Positions 1 through 6,530 of a stretch of 12,616 nt of DNA are shown one piece after another; position 1 is the stretch's first letter; each line of letters opens with the position of its first letter. This DNA is from CAZAMT01 sp964486145. GTDB taxonomy: Bacteria; Bacteroidota; Bacteroidia; Bacteroidales; JAAAOM01. Under the pieces are notes generated by a model. It searched no databases. It was not told the origin of the DNA and saw only the letters and a list, made by a program, of their open reading frames with translations. A program made the position numbers and the translations under genes. The stretch spans positions 1 to 12,616 of the forward strand of contig CAZAMT010000104.1 of NCBI GenBank assembly GCA_964486145.1. Direction: 5' to 3'.

Positions 1-512
1 CTTACATAAACATATTTTCCGTCCTGAACAGACACACCGGTAACCCTTTTTAGGGCGCCTGCAGCATCCGAATCGCCCAGTCTGGAAATTTGCTGAGCTG
101 ATATTCCGTCCATAACCACTGCCGATTTTCGTTGCATTACCTGGAGCGCCGATTCTGTTTGTTGGCGTGACCTGGCCGTAACTACCACAGCTTCCAATTC
201 GGTAGTTGCTTCACCGAGGTTGGCATTTATTATGGTAACTTCACCATCCACCACTTCAACCTCTTCAAACTGCTGCGTTTCATAGGATACATAGGATATT
301 GAAAGGGCGTACGTGCCCGGATCAAGTGTCAGGCTGTAGTTTCCGTCAAAATCGGTTATGGTACCTTTGGTGGTTCCGGGAATGGCAACGGTCGCTCCAA
401 TGAGTGATTCCCCTGTTTCACCATCAATTATCTTACCTCTCACATAACCCTGTGCAGCTATGTTAAATGCATAACAAATAATTAAAAATAGAATCCCTAT
501 CGTTTTTTTCAT
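1..512 (-). CDS. TonB-dependent receptor, N-terminal part (gene runs off the left edge)
   Basis: The reverse strand encodes 170 residues from the ATG at 512-510 with no stop before the window edge. Residues 1-20 form a signal peptide (MKK, then a hydrophobic stretch ending NIAAQ). Residues 22-105 look like a carboxypeptidase-D regulatory-like beta-sandwich (GYVRGKIIDGETGESLIGA, then the GTTKGTITDFDGNYSL region), which is typical of Bacteroidota receptors. A TonB-box-like LEAVVVTAR (107-114) follows, then the start of the plug domain (SRLGDSDAAGALKRVTGVSV). The product would be an outer-membrane barrel importing a large or scarce substrate with TonB energy. The substrate cannot be read from this fragment. 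The plug is not obviously SusC-like, since no SusD partner can be seen. It is divergent from a PhoB-type regulator, and the shared intergenic region carries Pho-box-like repeats, so a phosphate-related role is possible (inference). The family is well supported; the substrate is unknown. Confidence 0.9.
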   Translation of the reverse strand, partial: MKKTIGILFLIICYAFNIAAQGYVRGKIIDGETGESLIGATVAIPGTTKGTITDFDGNYSLTLDPGTYALSISYVSYETQQFEEVEVVDGEVTIINANLGEATTELEAVVVTARSRQQTESALQVMQRKSAVVMDGISAQQISRLGDSDAAGALKRVTGVSVQDGKYVYV

Positions 513-583
513 TTCTAAAATCATTATTTTATAACTCGCTGGCAAAGTAAACGTCTTTATGTAACTTGATTTTAGTGCACACG

Positions 584-622
584 TTATTATTTAGTTAACT
601 TTTCATTAACTGAATTTTATCT
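584..622. promoter_or_regulatory. Pho-box-like direct repeats with 11-bp period
   Basis: Four TTA-initial hexamers start at 584 (TTATTA), 595 (TTAACT), 606 (TTAACT) and 617 (TTATCT), exactly 11 bp apart. PhoB/PhoP-type winged-helix regulators bind direct repeats on an 11-bp period; the Bacillus PhoP core is TTAACA-like and the cyanobacterial one CTTAACCT. The site lies 72-110 bp upstream of the receptor start codon and about 190 bp upstream of the response regulator, so it could serve either gene. No other convincing structure was seen in the rest of 513-813, apart from the promoter near 783. Confidence 0.45.
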
Positions 623-759
623 ATGTTTACATATACCTTGTTATAATGAATAATCTCCCAAATGAAGTGAATACAGGTGTTTTTAGCTAAATGACGACTG
701 TTTTGCAGATGTTACAGTGTTAACTGAAATGTATTTATGTTAAGACAATATTAAATGCA

Positions 760-790
760 TTTTAATATTTAGTAAATATTCTTAATTTTG
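760..790 (+). promoter_or_regulatory. Candidate promoter of the response regulator
   Basis: TAATTTTG at 783-790 matches the Bacteroidota -7 consensus TAnnTTTG. The -33 element would be the weak TTTTA at 760-764, 18 bp upstream. The predicted transcript would start near 796, leaving a leader of about 18 nt before the ATG at 814. The -7 match is exact and the -33 is poor. Confidence 0.4.
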
Positions 791-813
791 TTCCCTTCAT
801 ACAATAAAGCATA

Positions 814-1512
814 ATGGAAAATACAGATTACAGGATATTAATTGTTGATGACGAGCCGGATATTATCGAATTTATTTCTTATAACCTTTCCAGGGTCGGA
901 TATAAAATTTTCACTTCGGATAGTGGAAAAGAATCCATTCATCTTGCTAAAAAAATTAAACCACACCTGGTATTGCTTGATGTGATGATGCCGGAGATGG
1001 ATGGTATTGAAACATGTGAAAATTTACGGAATGATCCGGCACTGGATCAAACCGTAATTGCATTTCTTACTGCGCGCTCTGAAGATTATTCGCAGGTTGC
1101 CGGATTTGATGCAGGAGCTGATGACTATATAAACAAGCCCATTAAGCCAAAAGTATTAATTAGCAGAATTAAGGCTCTGTTGAAACGGTACGGCAATTTC
1201 AATAACCGGACGGTTGTTCAGGATGGAAATATTATCAAACAATCAGATCTTGAAATAGACAGAGACCGTTTTGTTGTTAAAACAAGTGAAAAAGAATTGA
1301 ATTTACCAAAAAAGGAATTTGAACTTCTTAACCTGCTTATTTCAAAACCCGAGAAGGTTTTTACCCGCGAGGAGATTTTTCAGTCAGTTTGGGGTGAAAA
1401 CATCATTGTTGGTGACCGTACCATCGATGTTCATGTCAGAAAATTACGCGAAAAACTCGGTGATAAGTACATTAAGACAGTCAAAGGGGTGGGATATAAG
1501 TTTGTGGGTTGA
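814..1512 (+). CDS. OmpR/PhoB-family response regulator
   Basis: A 232-residue two-domain regulator of normal length for the family. The receiver domain (about 5-125) has the acidic pocket D12-D13, phospho-acceptor D56 (LVLLDVMMPEMDG), switch threonine T86 and conserved K108 (INKP). The winged-helix DNA-binding domain (about 135-232) carries the hallmark run ELLNLLISKPEKVFTREEI, then VWGENIIVGDRTIDVHVRKL and a C-terminal VKGVGYKF. A sensor kinase phosphorylates such proteins, which then bind direct repeats as dimers. No kinase gene follows: downstream is non-coding DNA and an assembly gap. PhoB is the nearest well-known relative, and the 11-bp repeats in the upstream intergenic region fit that, but no specific symbol is assigned. 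The ATG at 814 puts the receiver at the usual distance from the N-terminus. Confidence 0.95.
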   Translation: MENTDYRILIVDDEPDIIEFISYNLSRVGYKIFTSDSGKESIHLAKKIKPHLVLLDVMMPEMDGIETCENLRNDPALDQTVIAFLTARSEDYSQVAGFDAGADDYINKPIKPKVLISRIKALLKRYGNFNNRTVVQDGNIIKQSDLEIDRDRFVVKTSEKELNLPKKEFELLNLLISKPEKVFTREEIFQSVWGENIIVGDRTIDVHVRKLREKLGDKYIKTVKGVGYKFVG

Positions 1513-1655
1513 AATTCACCTTTTGGTTTTATAATTAAAATTCCAAATACTGCAATCTTTTTTTCCCGCTCTAAAATTCGAAACAACTAGGGATATAAAG
1601 CCTAAAGAATGTTCTGCCCCCCTGCAAGTGACTGTTTGATAAGAAAATTCTCGGC

Positions 1656-1687
1656 CACTAAGTCACCAGGACACCAAGATTCACTAA
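1656..1687. repeat. Octamer-type dispersed intergenic repeat
   Basis: Successive units CACTAAGT (1656), CACCAGGA (1664) and CACCAAGA (1672) are in exact 8-bp register, followed after TT by CACTAA (1682). From memory, such 'CACTAAGACACCAAGA'-type sequences recur in the intergenic DNA of many environmental bacterial genomes, Bacteroidota included. It does not look coding. It lies 17 bp left of the assembly gap. Confidence 0.6.
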
Positions 1688-1704
1688 TCCGAAATATATT
1701 TAAA

Positions 1705-1804
1705 NNNNNNNNNNNNNNNNNNNNNNNNNNNNNNNNNNNNNNNNNNNNNNNNNNNNNNNNNNNNNNNNNNNNNNNNNNNNNNNNNNNNNNNNNNNNNNNN
1801 NNNN
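1705..1804. other. Assembly gap (100 Ns)
   Basis: Exactly 100 unknown bases, the conventional filler for a gap of unknown size. The true length and content are unknown and could include a missing gene. Both flanks end in ATTTAAA (1698-1704 and 1805-1811). Confidence 0.99.
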
Positions 1805-1827
1805 ATTTAAAATTTAATCAATTAAAA

Positions 1828-1859
1828 TTTGGTAGAGTTGGAATTTTGTTCTAAATTTG
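1828..1859 (+). promoter_or_regulatory. Promoter of the TetR/exporter operon
   Basis: TTTG at 1828-1831 and TAAATTTG at 1852-1859 are separated by 20 bp. They match the Bacteroidota primary-sigma consensus (TTTG, 19-21 bp, TAnnTTTG) at both elements. Transcription should start near 1865-1867, giving a leader of about 50 nt. This is the best promoter seen in the window and is placed to drive everything from the TetR gene to 10229. Confidence 0.65.
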
Positions 1860-1866
1860 ACCAATC

Positions 1867-1931
1867 GGTTAAACTAAATAGTTTAATTAATAGGTTGAAT
1901 AAAACAGTTAAATTTAATGGTTGAATTAAAA
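1867..1931 (+). promoter_or_regulatory. 13-bp repeat array, likely TetR operator
   Basis: Five degenerate 13-bp units begin at 1867 (GGTTAAA), 1880 (AGTTTAA), 1893 (GGTTGAA), 1906 (AGTTAAA) and 1919 (GGTTGAA), in exact register. The consensus is RGTTnAA plus an AT-rich tail. The array starts at the predicted transcription start and crosses the ATG at 1917. The first two units also form the inverted repeat TTAAACTA-AA-TAGTTTAA (1869-1886), a plausible site for a TetR-type dimer. Binding here would block initiation or early elongation. The register is seen directly; the operator role is inferred. Confidence 0.45.
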
Positions 1932-2525
1932 GAAGATACAGAAAAAAGAATTCTCACTGCCGCCGAAGATGTTTTCGTACAAAATGGACTTGCCGGTGCA
2001 CGAATGCAGGAAATAGCTGATAAAGCCGGAATCAATAAATCGTTGCTTCATTATTATTACCGTAGCAAAGAGAAATTATTTGGATTTGCGTTCCGCGCGG
2101 CTTTTAAAAGAATCATTCCTCAAATTGAAGGAATAATAAATGCAGATATTCCCCTTTTCGACAAAATTCAATTATTTACAAGCAAGTACATTGATGTTAT
2201 TATCAAACATCCTTTTATTCCGCTCTTTGTTATTAGCGAGTTAAACAAGCATCCGGAAGGATTGGTGGATGTTATTAAAAGCACCGGTATAAAACCGGAT
2301 AATTTCCTGAAGCAGGTAAACGAACACATTGAAAATGGCACCATTAAAAATATCAAAGGTGAAGATTTGATTGTGAACATGATTGGCTTATGCATTTTTC
2401 CAATCATTGCCCGTCCGCTGCTTCAACCTATCATTTTTGGAGATGATAAAAAGAAGTATGAAGCCTTTCTTGCTGAACGAAAAAAACATGTTCCGGAATT
2501 CATCATTAATGCTATAAAAAAATGA
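1917..2525 (+). CDS. TetR/AcrR-family transcriptional regulator of the exporter operon
   Basis: A 202-residue protein of normal TetR size. The N-terminal DNA-binding domain spans about residues 8-58 (RILTAAEDVFVQNG, then RMQEIADKAGINKSLLHYYY and RSKEKLF, the helix-turn-helix and the start of helix 4). The rest is the helical ligand-binding and dimer domain, which is too divergent to suggest a ligand. It is the first gene of the operon, and its TGA overlaps the ATG of the TolC-like gene (ATGA at 2522-2525), so the two are translationally coupled. In E. coli the TetR-type repressor CecR (YbiH) is likewise encoded ahead of ybhGFSR, so self-repression with relief by an exported compound is the natural model (inference). 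The start at 1917 puts the domain at the usual distance from the N-terminus. No Shine-Dalgarno is visible, which is common in this phylum. Confidence 0.92.
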   Translation: MVELKEDTEKRILTAAEDVFVQNGLAGARMQEIADKAGINKSLLHYYYRSKEKLFGFAFRAAFKRIIPQIEGIINADIPLFDKIQLFTSKYIDVIIKHPFIPLFVISELNKHPEGLVDVIKSTGIKPDNFLKQVNEHIENGTIKNIKGEDLIVNMIGLCIFPIIARPLLQPIIFGDDKKKYEAFLAERKKHVPEFIINAIKK

Positions 2526-3784
2526 GGTGCATATGTATCATACTGTTTTTGGCAGGCATTAGCAATGTCATTTACGGACAGGATATCCTTACACTTGAGG
2601 AATGTCAACTCAGAGCCGTAGAGAATTATCCGTTAGTAAATCAAAAAGAGTTATTTGATGAAGTATATCAGTTAAAAGAGAAAAACTTAAAATCAAGCTG
2701 GTTGCCCACGTTCGATTTAGGAGCAAAAGCATCGTATCAGTCAGACGTTGTTGATATAGCAGTTGATCTGCCCTTTCCTGCTGATTTTCCGACACCCTCA
2801 AAAGATCAATACAATGCTTTTATTGACATTCATCAGACCATTTACGATGGCGGGGTTTCAAAACACATGCAAAACCTGGAGTATGTCAATACACTTTCCA
2901 AACAAAAACAGGTACAGGTTGAATTACATAAAATCAAAGAGCAGGTAAGCAGGGTGTTTTTTCAGATTCTCCTGTTGCAGGAAAACATTGCATTGACAGA
3001 GACGATGCATCAGGAATTAAATGAGCGTAAACAGGTTGCTGCATCGGCTGTTGACAACGGAACCATGTTAGAAAGTGAATTGCAGGAGCTTAAAGCAGAA
3101 GAAATTAAAGTGAAACAAAGAATAACTGAATTAAAAGCAGATCTGAAGGCATCCAATGCAATTCTAACCGAGTATATTGGTATAAAAGCGGATGTTGGAA
3201 TTTCACTAAAAAAACCGGAACCGGTGCTGATGGACACATTTAATAATAAGCGACCTGAAAATGAGTTGTTTGAGTTAACCAAAACGGCATTTGATGCAAA
3301 CCAGGAATTGATTAAAGCACAGCGATTTCCCAAGCTGATGGCTTTTGGTCAGGCTGGTTACGGCAGACCGGGACTAAACATGATTTCGGATGAATTTGAC
3401 AGTTACTATCTGGTTGGAGCGCGGTTATCGTGGAATATTTTTGATTGGAATAACAACCAGCGAGAGCGACAGGTTTTGGAGGTACAGAAAAGCATTACGG
3501 AAACACAGGAAGATGCTTTTGATAAAAACATAGCTATTGCCCTGGAACAGCAGCGCGAAGCCATCAACAAGCTCGAAAAACTGCTTGAAATGGACGATGA
3601 AATTGTCGAATTACGGCAAGAGGTAGCGAAAACGGCTGCAACTCAACTGGACAATGGTACAATTACCTCCGTAGATTATCTAACTAAGTTGAATGAAGTG
3701 GGTAAGGCTAAATCAGCCAAAGCTTTACATTCCATTCAATTGTTGCAGGTATATGCAACATATAAATTAATTTTAGGACATTAA
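2522..3784 (+). CDS. TolC-family outer membrane efflux protein
   Basis: A 420-residue protein with a signal peptide (residues 1-19, cleavage likely at IYG|QD). The mature start DILTLEECQLRAVENYP is typical of outer membrane efflux proteins. The two-fold internal repeat of TolC can be read: WLPTFDLGAKASY (60-72) and the beta segment near IDIHQTIYDGG are echoed by FPKLMAFGQAGYG (269-281) and VGARLSWNIFDW (298-309). DNGTMLESELQEL (178-190) is echoed by DNGTITSVDYLTKL (377-390). Three copies would form the outer-membrane and periplasmic channel through which the inner-membrane ABC pump and fusion protein export substrate. It overlaps the TetR stop by 4 bp. E. coli YbhGFSR has no outer-membrane factor gene in its operon; this version carries its own. 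Confidence 0.93.
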   Translation: MRCICIILFLAGISNVIYGQDILTLEECQLRAVENYPLVNQKELFDEVYQLKEKNLKSSWLPTFDLGAKASYQSDVVDIAVDLPFPADFPTPSKDQYNAFIDIHQTIYDGGVSKHMQNLEYVNTLSKQKQVQVELHKIKEQVSRVFFQILLLQENIALTETMHQELNERKQVAASAVDNGTMLESELQELKAEEIKVKQRITELKADLKASNAILTEYIGIKADVGISLKKPEPVLMDTFNNKRPENELFELTKTAFDANQELIKAQRFPKLMAFGQAGYGRPGLNMISDEFDSYYLVGARLSWNIFDWNNNQRERQVLEVQKSITETQEDAFDKNIAIALEQQREAINKLEKLLEMDDEIVELRQEVAKTAATQLDNGTITSVDYLTKLNEVGKAKSAKALHSIQLLQVYATYKLILGH

Positions 3785-3942
3785 AAAATTATATCAAAAT
3801 GAAACTTTCATATTGGCTTAAAACACGCGAAGATAATCATCCGGATAAATGGAATACAGATAACACAGGTCGAACGGATTTACGCGGATTTTTTCCATCA
3901 GCAATTATCTGTAAAATCAGCGTCATCAGCGTTCTATTGTCA
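3785..3942. repeat. Dispersed intergenic repeat between the TolC and fusion-protein genes
   Basis: About 90 bp (3843-3935) is made of GGAT/ACAGAT/ACGCGGAT-type words. Two word pairs are inverted: ACAGATAA (3856-3863) with TTATCTGT (3905-3912), perfect; and GAACGGATTTACGCGGATTTT (3872-3892) with AAAATCAGCGTCATCAGCGTTC (3913-3934), imperfect. Their order is A-B-A'-B', so they cannot both form one simple nested hairpin. From memory, similar 'ACGCGGAT ... ATCAGCGT' words are common dispersed repeats in Bacteroidota and other environmental genomes. The frame stays open through it, which lengthens the next gene artificially. Confidence 0.6.
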
Positions 3943-4836
3943 ATGGTAGTAAATTATAAACAGAAAGCATTTCTATTTAGTATAGTTTGTATGGTTTTCC
4001 TGTCATGCAACCGGTCAGACCATGGTGCAGATGCTTACGGGAATTTTGAGGCAAAGGAAATCATCGTTTCTTCTGAAGGGAATGGCCAAATGCGTAAGTT
4101 CGCTGTCAGGCTTGGACAAGAACTTTCTCAAGGGGCACAGATCGGATTAATTGATACTTCCCAACTCCATTTCAGTCGCAAGCAATTGCTGGCAAAGAAA
4201 GCAGCATTGAAAACAAAACTGAAAAGTATTGAATCACAACTCGCTGTTATGAAAGCCGAAATGAAAACAATTGAAACAGAAAAAAACCGAATCGAAAAAT
4301 TATTTAAAGATGGAGCGGCAACGAAGGCTCAACTTGACAACATTGAAGGCAAAATGGATGTTTTAAATGCCAGAACCGAATCCGTAAAGGTCGAAAAACA
4401 AACGATATATGCTGAGGCGGATGCCCTTGAAGCACAAATAAGCCAGGTAGAAGACAAAATTGCAAAATGCAAGGTCTTGAACCCGGTTAAAGGCACAGTG
4501 CTGGAAAAATACGTTGAAGCAGGAGAGGTTGTAACCATGGGCAAACCGTTGTACAAGATAGCAAATCTTGATGTGATGGAGCTAAAAGCATACATCAGCG
4601 GGGCTCAACTTCCCGATGTGAAAGTAGGACAAACGGTAACCGTCCGAATTGACAAAAACGAAGAAGAAATGACAGATATGGAGGGGGAGGTAGCATGGAT
4701 ATCGGGACAGGCAGAGTTTACTCCAAAAATAATTCAAACCAAAGAAATGCGGGTTGATTTGGTGTATGCATTTAAGGTGAATGTGAAAAATGACGGTCAA
4801 ATAAAAATCGGCATGCCGGGTGAAGTGAAATTTTAG
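3943..4836 (+). CDS. HlyD/YbhG-like periplasmic membrane fusion lipoprotein
   Basis: The start is set at 3943, giving 297 residues, because this Met begins a clean lipoprotein signal: MVVNYKQKAF, a hydrophobic core, then VFLSC with C22 as the lipidated residue. The frame is open back to an ATG at 3799, but those 48 residues are encoded by the dispersed repeat and would bury the signal. The protein has split lipoyl-like halves (about 34-72 and 177-208, NPVKGTVLEKYVEAGEVV), a long coiled-coil hairpin (about 78-174) whose tip carries LFKDGAATKAQLD (120-132), and a beta-barrel region (209-297) ending IKIGMPGEVKF. It would bridge the ABC-2 permeases and the TolC-like channel. The 158-bp spacing from the TolC gene is the largest inside the operon and is filled mainly by the repeat. 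Confidence 0.9.
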   Translation: MVVNYKQKAFLFSIVCMVFLSCNRSDHGADAYGNFEAKEIIVSSEGNGQMRKFAVRLGQELSQGAQIGLIDTSQLHFSRKQLLAKKAALKTKLKSIESQLAVMKAEMKTIETEKNRIEKLFKDGAATKAQLDNIEGKMDVLNARTESVKVEKQTIYAEADALEAQISQVEDKIAKCKVLNPVKGTVLEKYVEAGEVVTMGKPLYKIANLDVMELKAYISGAQLPDVKVGQTVTVRIDKNEEEMTDMEGEVAWISGQAEFTPKIIQTKEMRVDLVYAFKVNVKNDGQIKIGMPGEVKF

Positions 4837-4874
4837 CCTTATTCAGGTATTATTCTAATCAAAAAAATAAAATT

Positions 4875-5570
4875 GTGAATATTCATATTCTATTACACGA
4901 AACATTTGAAGGGCCTGGTTGCATCAAATACTGGGCTGAGGACAATGGACACAACCTTTCATACACAAATATGTACAACAGCAACAGGGCACTGCCTCAT
5001 GTAAACGATTTTGATTTTCTCGTTATTATGGGAGGCAGCATGAGCGTGAATGATCACCAAACGCGCGACTGGCTGCCTTTTGAGATCGAATTCATCAGGC
5101 AGGCAATGAAGCAAAACAAGAGAATCCTCGGTGTTTGCCTTGGATCCCAGTTGCTGGCTTCGGCACTTGGTGCAAAGGTTTATCCCGCGAAAACCAAAGA
5201 AATTGGCTGGCATCCTGTTCGCTTTACTGATGGAGCACGTGAACTCTCCTGTTTTCCGGACAGTACGTATTTTACTGTATTTCACTGGCATGGTGAAACG
5301 TTTGATCTGCCTTCTGGAACACAACTTCTTGCTTCCTCAGAAATATCCAATAACCAGGGATTTATGTTTGGAGATAAGGTGGTTGGCTTGCAGTTTCATT
5401 TTGAAGTAACAAAAGAAAGTATCGAAAATCTGATTTTGAATGCCCAGGATGATTTTGATGGCAGTGCATTTGTGCAGACCCCGCTCGAAATTCGTCAGGG
5501 ATACCTTGAGCATATTCAACCGAACAACAACGCGATGTACAACCTGTTAAATTACCTCGCCGATGCATAA
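4875..5570 (+). CDS. Class I glutamine amidotransferase-like protein (GMP synthase-type GATase fold)
   Basis: A 231-residue stand-alone GATase starting at a GTG (MNIHILLHETFEGPG). Visible motifs are IMGGSM (51-56, oxyanion strand), the nucleophile elbow GVCLGSQLL with C88, HWHGETFDLP (137-146), and GLQFHFEVT with H175 and E177, so the Cys-His-Glu triad is complete. Such domains hydrolyse glutamine or related gamma-glutamyl amides and normally hand ammonia to a synthase. No synthase domain or partner is encoded here, so a gamma-glutamyl hydrolase or conjugate-processing role is as likely as ammonia transfer. It sits 38 bp after the fusion-protein gene and overlaps ATPase 1 by 8 bp (ATGCATAA), so it belongs to the operon. 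Its substrate and its reason for being in an export operon are unknown. Confidence 0.88.
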   Translation: MNIHILLHETFEGPGCIKYWAEDNGHNLSYTNMYNSNRALPHVNDFDFLVIMGGSMSVNDHQTRDWLPFEIEFIRQAMKQNKRILGVCLGSQLLASALGAKVYPAKTKEIGWHPVRFTDGARELSCFPDSTYFTVFHWHGETFDLPSGTQLLASSEISNNQGFMFGDKVVGLQFHFEVTKESIENLILNAQDDFDGSAFVQTPLEIRQGYLEHIQPNNNAMYNLLNYLADA

Positions 5571-6489
5571 AAACAGTGATAACATAGCTGTAAAGGTTGA
5601 TTCTGTTTCAAAATCATACACGGATACGAAGGCATTGAATGCCATTTCATTTGAAGTACGGAAAAATGAGTTGTATGGGCTCATTGGTCCCGACGGGGCG
5701 GGAAAATCCACCATGTTCCGTATATTAACCACATTGTTGATCCCCGATGAAGGACAGGCGACCATTTTTGGACTGGATGCGGTACATGATTATAAAAAAC
5801 TGCGCAGAATCACGGGTTACATGCCCGGCAAATTTTCGCTATACCAGGATCTATCGGTAGAAGAAAACCTGGAATTTTTTGCCACCGTTTTCGGAACAAC
5901 CATCGGGGAGAATTACTACTTGATTAAAGATATTTACGCGCAGATTGAACCATTCAAAACACGTCCTGCAGGTAAACTCTCCGGTGGAATGAAGCAAAAA
6001 CTGGCACTTTCCTGCGCACTTATTCATAAACCCGAAATTCTCATCCTTGACGAGCCAACAACGGGTGTTGATGCCGTTTCGAGAAAGGAATTCTGGGACA
6101 TGCTGATTCGGTTAAAAGAAATGGGTATTACCATTTTGGTTTCCACACCCTACATGGATGAAGCAGCTCTTTGCGATCGCGTATCGCTAATCCAGGATGG
6201 AAGCATATTGCAAACCGATACACCGGATAACATTGTGCATTCATTTAATCGTAATTTGTTTTCGATTAGAGGAAAAAATAAATCGGGATTGGTGAGGGAA
6301 TTGCGCATGTTTGAAAAATGCCATTCCGTATTTCTGTTTGGCCAGGATATACATTTCACCGGTAAAGAGAATAGGATAAAAACCAACGAAGTGAAAGAAT
6401 ATCTTACAGGAAGAGGTTTTGATGACGTTCGCGTTGAGCAAATTAACCCCGGAATTGAGGATTGTTTCATGGAGCTCATGAAAAACTGA
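5563..6489 (+). CDS. ABC transporter ATPase 1 (like the N-terminal half of YbhF)
   Basis: A 308-residue nucleotide-binding subunit. Walker A is GPDGAGKST (42-50), the signature LSGGM (139-143) and Walker B ILILDEP with catalytic E164; TTGVD (166-170) is the D-loop. Two ATP-contacting positions are replaced: the Q-loop residue is G89 (GYMPGKFSLY) and the switch histidine is P196 (LVSTPYMDEA). From memory, the N-terminal half of E. coli YbhF also lacks the histidine (STSYLDEA) but keeps the Q-loop Gln. A C-terminal extension of about 75 residues follows the core, as in YbhF, ending INPGIEDCFMELMKN. It should pair with ATPase 2 under the two permeases on the cytoplasmic face. The start overlaps the amidotransferase stop by 8 bp. 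Confidence 0.93.
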   Translation: MHKNSDNIAVKVDSVSKSYTDTKALNAISFEVRKNELYGLIGPDGAGKSTMFRILTTLLIPDEGQATIFGLDAVHDYKKLRRITGYMPGKFSLYQDLSVEENLEFFATVFGTTIGENYYLIKDIYAQIEPFKTRPAGKLSGGMKQKLALSCALIHKPEILILDEPTTGVDAVSRKEFWDMLIRLKEMGITILVSTPYMDEAALCDRVSLIQDGSILQTDTPDNIVHSFNRNLFSIRGKNKSGLVRELRMFEKCHSVFLFGQDIHFTGKENRIKTNEVKEYLTGRGFDDVRVEQINPGIEDCFMELMKN

Positions 6490-6530
6490 TATGATTCAAT
6501 ATTGATAATCATTACGATTGAATATATGTT

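Larger units (their letters stand above)
1513..1916. other. 404-bp non-coding region interrupted by an assembly gap
   Basis: There is no credible gene here: the only open frame (1609-1854) runs through the Ns and has no recognisable protein features. The left part (1513-1652) shows no clear terminator or other structure, only T-rich stretches such as the run near 1558-1565. The rest holds an octamer-type repeat (1656-1687), the gap (1705-1804), and the promoter and operator of the TetR gene (1828-1931). Confidence 0.8.

Noticed and set aside
543..550. TTACTTTG on the reverse strand as a -7 element for the receptor gene
   Set aside because: It misses the conserved A at the second position and has no well-placed -33 element, so it was not annotated.
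1656..1687. Short repeats considered as a CRISPR array
   Set aside because: The units are contiguous 8-bp words with no spacers and no cas genes nearby.
1609..1854. Open frame of 81 codons running through the N gap
   Set aside because: A third of it is unknown bases, the rest is the octamer repeat and AT-rich intergenic DNA, and it overlaps the TetR promoter.
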